Position numbers and translations under genes: made by a program
Shown here: positions 60,174 to 64,000 of the stretch, piece by piece
How positions within the stretch are numbered: the stretch's first letter is position 1
Layout: each line of letters opens with the position of its first letter
Assembly: GCA_005883575.1 (NCBI GenBank)
Contig: VBFH01000029.1
Coordinates: 1-64,000, forward strand
Reading direction: 5' to 3'
Source: Chloroflexota bacterium
Lineage (GTDB): Bacteria; Chloroflexota; Dormibacteria; Dormibacterales; Dormibacteraceae
Length of the DNA: 64,000 bases
Notes under the pieces: model-generated
What the model was told of the DNA's origin: nothing
Databases searched by the model: none
What the model saw: only the letters and a program-made list of their open reading frames with translations

Positions 60174-60410
60174 ATGGGGATCGTGCAGTTCCCTGTCGGG
60201 AGGCTGCCGGGGCGTGGGGAGCGAATCGCTTTTCGTCAAGGAGCGGCCCGGCTCAACCCGGGCCGGCCGCCGCTCCGTGTGGTGGCGAAGGGGCCGACAC
60301 CGACGTACTGCGCGGCTTGCGCGGCGCCGATCGACTTCGGCGCGGTCTGGCGGGGGGAGGAGGCGTTCTGCAGCGTCGAGTGCTCGCTAGGGAGTAACCG
60401 ACCCGCGTAA
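60174..60410 (+). CDS. small zinc-ribbon-like protein
   Basis: The 78-residue protein's C-terminal half has YCAACAAPIDFG and FCSVECSLG, two Cys pairs that could bind zinc. ATG 60174 is preferred because GGAGG lies five bases upstream; an earlier GTG/ATG reading from 60141 lacks this. Family and role are unknown. Confidence 0.55.
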   Translation: MGIVQFPVGRLPGRGERIAFRQGAARLNPGRPPLRVVAKGPTPTYCAACAAPIDFGAVWRGEEAFCSVECSLGSNRPA

Positions 60411-60484
60411 CTAGCTGCCGGCTGGATCCGGCCTGCGTTACCGTGATGCGGGCCTGAATGCGAAATCGGTTGGGTGTACGGAAG

Positions 60485-61354
60485 ATGCACGCGCATGAGG
60501 TGCACACCGACGTCGCCCTGGTCCTAGGACTGCTCGAAGCCCAGTTCCCCGACTGGGCCTCACTGCCTCTCGAGCGGCTCCAGACCGCCGGGACCGTCAA
60601 CGCCCTCTACAGGCTCGGCACGGACCTGCTCGTCCGGCTCCCGCGGACTGACTGGGGGATAGGCGCAGTGGAGCGAGAGATCCGCTGGCTCCCGCGCCTG
60701 GCGCCCCGGCTTCCGGTTCGGGTCCCGGTGCCGCTCGCCAAAGGCATGCCCGCGGGCGACTACCCGTACGAGTGGGGTGTCTACCCCTGGCTCGAAGGCG
60801 AGAACCCGACGGTGGGCGCGATCAGCGATCCGAGATCTCTTGCGAAGGAACTCGCGCGGTTTGTCACGGCACTGCACGGGGTCGACCCCGCAGGCGCTCC
60901 CGCGGCGGTTCGAGGCTCTTCGCTGCGGCCGTGGGACCAACCAACCCGCGCCGCCCTCGCGTCTCTTTCGGGAGTCGTCGACACCGATGCGGCGACCGCG
61001 GTGTGGGACGCGGCTCTGCGCACTCCTGGATGGTCGGCGCCTGGGGTTTGGGTCCACGGAGACCTCATGCCTGGAAACCTGCTGCTCCAGGGCGCCTCGC
61101 TGAGCGGTGTCATCGACTGGGGAGGGATGGGCCTCGCCGATCCGGCCTGCGATCTGATGGTGGCGTGGAACCTGCTGTCCGCCGAGACCCGCGGCGTCTT
61201 CCGCGCGGAGCTCGAGGTCGACGACGCCACCTGGGCGCGCGGGCGCGGCTGGGCTCTGTGGACTGGGCTGGTCGCGCTTCCCTACTACAAGGACGCGAAT
61301 CCGGAGCTCGCGGAGAACGCCCGATTTCGGATCGCCGAGGTCCTTGCCGATTGA
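60485..61354 (+). CDS. aminoglycoside phosphotransferase-family kinase
   Basis: The 289-residue protein has the kinase-like fold signatures VWVHGDLMPGNLLL (catalytic Asp) and GVIDWGGMGLADPACDLM (metal Asp). The N-terminal LQTAGTVNALYRLG and VRLPR are as in APH family proteins. Small-molecule kinase activity is likely; resistance function is not implied. ATG 60485 is favoured over ATG 60458. Confidence 0.82.
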   Translation: MHAHEVHTDVALVLGLLEAQFPDWASLPLERLQTAGTVNALYRLGTDLLVRLPRTDWGIGAVEREIRWLPRLAPRLPVRVPVPLAKGMPAGDYPYEWGVYPWLEGENPTVGAISDPRSLAKELARFVTALHGVDPAGAPAAVRGSSLRPWDQPTRAALASLSGVVDTDAATAVWDAALRTPGWSAPGVWVHGDLMPGNLLLQGASLSGVIDWGGMGLADPACDLMVAWNLLSAETRGVFRAELEVDDATWARGRGWALWTGLVALPYYKDANPELAENARFRIAEVLAD

Positions 61355-61394
61355 CCCCGCGCGACCGCGAGTCATATACCTTGATGTGGGCCTG

Positions 61395-62306
61395 ATGCGA
61401 AGCCTGCTTTTGTGGTGTGCGCAGAACCAGTGGCTCGCCGCCCACGTTCCGCGTTGGCGCTTTGCCCGCCGCGCCGTCAGGCGGTTCCTTCCCGGGGAAG
61501 GCTTTGAGGCCGCGCTCAAGTCCGCGGTGGACTTCAAGGCGAAGGGGGTTGGGGCTCTGTTCACCCTCCTCGGCGAGAACGTCACCGATCTTGCCGACGC
61601 CAACCGCGTGGTCGAGCACTACGAAGAGGTCCTCGCGGCGTCGGCCGACGTCCAGGCGGAGGTGTCGGTGAAGCCGACCCAGCTCGGCCTCGACATCGAT
61701 CAGGAAGCTGCCTACGCGAACCTTCGCCGCCTGGCGCGCGCCGCAGCCAACGCCAGGAGCTTTCTATGGGTCGACATGGAGGGCAGCGCCTACACGGAGC
61801 GGACGCTCGACCTCTACAAGAGCCTTCGCGCGGAGCATCTCCACGTCGGTGTGGCGCTGCAGGCTTACCTGCATCGCACCGTGAGTGACGTCACGAGCCT
61901 TCTGCCGCTGAAGCCTGCGATCAGGTTGGTGAAGGGCGCTTATGCCGAATCGCCGCAGGTCGCCTTCACCGCCAAGCGCGAGGTGGATGAGAACTACCTC
62001 GCGCTTTGCGGGCTCATGCTGCCCGAGGTCAAGCGGCGCAACCTGCGCCTGGTGCTCGCCACCCATGACACGACGCTGATCGCCAAGGCCTGGAGGTTTG
62101 CGCAGGCGCTGGCCATCGAGCGCCCGCACTTCGAGGTCGCGATGCTGTACGGCATCCGCACCGGCGAGCAGCTGCGCCTGGCACGAGAAGGGTTCACTGT
62201 CAAAGACCTCATCGCCTACGGCGACGCGTGGTACGCCTGGTATCTGCGCCGCCTGGCGGAGCGCCCCGCCAACGTTTGGTTCGTGGCGAGGCAGCTCCTA
62301 CCCTGA
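61395..62306 (+). CDS. proline dehydrogenase-family protein
   Basis: The 303-residue FAD barrel has VSVKPTQLGLDI, FLWVDMEGSAYTERTLDLY, IRLVKGAYAESP, LATHDTTLI, and MLYGIRTGEQ. These match monofunctional bacterial ProDH. It would oxidise proline to pyrroline-5-carboxylate, passing electrons to quinone. No P5C dehydrogenase lies nearby. ATG 61395 is preferred over an earlier overlapping start. Confidence 0.85.
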   Translation: MRSLLLWCAQNQWLAAHVPRWRFARRAVRRFLPGEGFEAALKSAVDFKAKGVGALFTLLGENVTDLADANRVVEHYEEVLAASADVQAEVSVKPTQLGLDIDQEAAYANLRRLARAAANARSFLWVDMEGSAYTERTLDLYKSLRAEHLHVGVALQAYLHRTVSDVTSLLPLKPAIRLVKGAYAESPQVAFTAKREVDENYLALCGLMLPEVKRRNLRLVLATHDTTLIAKAWRFAQALAIERPHFEVAMLYGIRTGEQLRLAREGFTVKDLIAYGDAWYAWYLRRLAERPANVWFVARQLLP

Positions 62307-62316
62307 CACCGCTTCC

Positions 62317-62574
62317 TTAAGGGACCGTCGGGACCTGTCCGGCGTTTTCCTGCGCCTCACGCGCGGCACTCTCGGTCGCCTCGTGAGCCGGGTCCTCGTT
62401 CGGGACGAACTTGCCCGATGAGGTGCCGGCGGAACCGCTCGACGGACTCGGCGACGGCGAAGCCGCCGCGGCGGAAAGGGTCGTCGCATACAGGGCGGCG
62501 CCTCCAACCCCTCCGATTAGCATCGACCCCACGACTGCTCCAGCAACAACCAACCTGCGAACTCCGTTTACCAT
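62317..62574 (-). CDS. small secreted or membrane-anchored Ser/Pro-rich protein
   Basis: The 85-residue protein has a hydrophobic N-terminal segment (LVVAGAVVGSMLIGGVGGAA), then a low-complexity Ser/Pro tail with acidic ending. AAAGGAGG lies five bases before ATG 62574, stronger than for the ATG at 62601. It is convergent with the ProDH gene. The function is unknown. Confidence 0.55.
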   Translation of the reverse strand: MVNGVRRLVVAGAVVGSMLIGGVGGAALYATTLSAAAASPSPSPSSGSAGTSSGKFVPNEDPAHEATESAAREAQENAGQVPTVP

Positions 62575-62713
62575 GCTGGCCTCCTTTTGTTGATCGCCCA
62601 ACGCGAGCGTCGAGACCTAGACTGGCGGCGGCCGCTCAAGGCGCCGTGGGAAGAGGCTGTGAGTTGGCCGAGTCGAAGTGATCCACCGCAAGCGCTATTT
62701 CGTAGGGGTTGAT

Positions 62714-63637
62714 ATGAGCTTCAGCATCGAGCGGTACAAGGAAGAGTCCAGGAAGGTCGACGTCACGGGAATAGCCTGGGACGAAGTCACGGCCTATCCG
62801 CTCTCGAAGGGCGACCTGTTTTGCCTGCACTACATGATGGACATCGAAAACCACGTTCCCCTCTACCTCTCTCACCTTCTCGTCACGCGGGCCTGCATGG
62901 ACCCGATCCTCACGGCGTTCCTCGCCTGCTGGAACTACGAGGAGCTCTGGCACGGCGAGAACATCGGACGGCTGCTGAATCTCTACGGCATTGAGTTCGA
63001 CACTCAGGAGCGCATCGCCAACGTGCGAGCGAACCTCGGTTTCCAGAACAGCGTCAGCATCCTCTCGACCATGGCCGGATCGTGGCTGATGAAGGACTTC
63101 TCCGCCGTCTACCTGTCGATCGGCGCCATCAACGAGCTGTCGACCCTCACCGGCTATGGGGCTCTGATCCGCAAGTCCGGCCACCCCGTGCTCAAAGACC
63201 TGTTGAGCCGGATCATCAAGGACGAGAGACGGCACTACGCCTTCTACTACAACTCGGCAAAGGAGTGGCTCAGCGGCAATGAGCATGCGCAGAAGGTCGA
63301 CCGCTGGATGCTCGACCGCGTCTGGGTGCCGGTCGGCCAGGGCGTGAAGAAGCAAGAAGAGGTGGACGCGCTCGCCATGTACCTGTTCGACGACGAGCAG
63401 GGAGAGGAAGAGCTGCTCGAGCTCGACGCGAAGATCGGCAAGCTGCCAGGCCTGTCCGGCATCAAGCTTATGTCCAGGGCCCTCTACGCCGCGCGGCAGC
63501 GCGTGCGAAGCAACCCACGGTGGGCCTGGCGGCTGATCGAGAACGAGGAATGGGCGATCAAGCCGCCGAAGAAGTCACCGGTGGGTGAGCTGACGACCAG
63601 GCGTACAAGAGAGCCACAGGAGGCGGGCGCGTCGTAG
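62714..63637 (+). CDS. ferritin-like diiron protein, acyl-ACP desaturase-like
   Basis: The 307-residue helical protein has two EExxH-type metal motifs, NYEELWHGENIG and IIKDERRHYAFYY, plus an earlier Glu in MMDIENHVPLYLS. This is the pattern of soluble stearoyl-ACP desaturase-type diiron enzymes. It would act on an acyl carrier or a related substrate, but no partner is adjacent. ATG 62714 has AGGGG upstream; GTG 62678 is longer. Confidence 0.75.
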   Translation: MSFSIERYKEESRKVDVTGIAWDEVTAYPLSKGDLFCLHYMMDIENHVPLYLSHLLVTRACMDPILTAFLACWNYEELWHGENIGRLLNLYGIEFDTQERIANVRANLGFQNSVSILSTMAGSWLMKDFSAVYLSIGAINELSTLTGYGALIRKSGHPVLKDLLSRIIKDERRHYAFYYNSAKEWLSGNEHAQKVDRWMLDRVWVPVGQGVKKQEEVDALAMYLFDDEQGEEELLELDAKIGKLPGLSGIKLMSRALYAARQRVRSNPRWAWRLIENEEWAIKPPKKSPVGELTTRRTREPQEAGAS

Positions 63638-64000
63638 CCACCGCCGGCGACCAGGAGCTCGCCGCGGGGCTCGCGGCCGGCAATCATGAGGCGCTCGCCG
63701 AGCTCTACGACCGCTATGCGGGCATGGCTTACGGTGTCGCGATCAGGGTGCTCGGCGACCCCGGGCGCGCCGAAGACGCGGTGCAGGACGCGTTCATGAA
63801 CGTCTGGAACCACGCCGCAAACTTCGACGCGGAGCGGGGCTCGCTGCGTGCCTGGCTTCTGACCTCTGTCCGCAACCGTTGCATCGACTACCTTCGCGGT
63901 CGGGGCGGCCGGGAACGCAAGGAATTGGAATTGGTCGGGGACCTGGAGCCGGAGGCGGCCTATGCGTTGTCGCCCTCCGACCCGTGGCGGGAGGTGTCGC
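63634..64000 (+). CDS. ECF-type RNA polymerase sigma factor (partial, runs off window)
   Basis: The frame DQELAAGLAAGNHEALAELY, then YAGMAYGVAIRVLGDPGRAE, DAVQDAFMNVWNHAANF and LRAWLLTSVRNRCIDYLRGR is sigma region 2 and its linker; region 4 lies beyond the edge. No standard start lies upstream of region 2. AGGAGG at 63618-63623 points to GTC 63631 or to GTA 63634, which overlaps the preceding stop as GTAG. Confidence 0.8.

Overview
The window is GC-rich (roughly two thirds G+C by eye), densely packed, and chromosomal in character. I see no rRNA, tRNA, CRISPR array, insertion sequence or phage. The gene mix is actinobacterial and chloroflexotal: F420-type LLM oxidoreductases, DUF3618/holin/YihY envelope genes, a sulfite-oxidase-like/FNR/DUF6510 set, and an ATP-grasp/alpha-E/transglutaminase cluster. 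The best guess is an uncultured soil bacterium such as Candidatus Dormibacterota or a neighbouring Chloroflexota/Actinomycetota lineage. That placement is inference from content. Many genes look leaderless, with a TAnnnT box 6-7 bases before the start codon. Others, mostly small genes, carry very strong AAAGGAGG Shine-Dalgarno sequences.

Layout. 0-7.4 kb: tandem small membrane proteins, an EamA permease, a phosphodiesterase and an EEP nuclease (minus), a frameshifted gene, VOC, an MFS exporter, and a rhodanese-CBS gene interrupted by an in-frame TGA. 7.4-12.2 kb: a glycosyltransferase-SDR-PTPS operon (a possible glycosylated pterin), a Rieske membrane protein, and gnd. 12.2-16.1 kb (minus): topoisomerase IB, then kbl-tdh threonine catabolism. 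16.2-25.9 kb: antiporter, D-Ala-D-Ala carboxypeptidase, a SelW-like gene whose CxxU motif is encoded by TGA, an ECF sigma/anti-sigma pair, a beta-propeller, a molybdopterin oxidase/FNR/DUF6510 set, HD-GYP, an LLM oxidoreductase and an agmatinase. 25.9-30.3 kb: an aminotransferase diverging from an APC permease through a well-formed promoter, then a Rieske oxygenase. 30.3-35.6 kb: histidine kinase, a 31-residue secreted peptide next to an XRE-TPR regulator, and a receiver/HD-GYP protein.

35.6-40 kb (minus): cimA-ppc, preceded by what reads as a complete isoleucine attenuator (Ile-rich leader peptide, antiterminator, terminator). 40-46.4 kb: a complete PEP-dependent dihydroxyacetone kinase locus (aquaporin, DhaK, DhaL, EI; HPr and DhaM convergent) with an IclR regulator and matching 15-bp palindromes at both ends. 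46.4-51.3 kb: three transglutaminase-like proteins, alpha-E, and a circularly permuted ATP-grasp. 51.3-64 kb: DUF72, an HExxH protein, CBS, PAP2, an NRAMP-like transporter, an envelope cluster, small hydrophobic proteins, a kinase, PRODH, a diiron protein, and the start of a second ECF sigma factor.

Most notable are the two TGA-interrupted redox genes, which together suggest selenocysteine decoding; the isoleucine attenuator; and a candidate peptide/XRE-TPR signalling pair outside the Firmicutes. Minor gene decay is also visible: several frameshifts, plus truncated amidohydrolase and LLM remnants.
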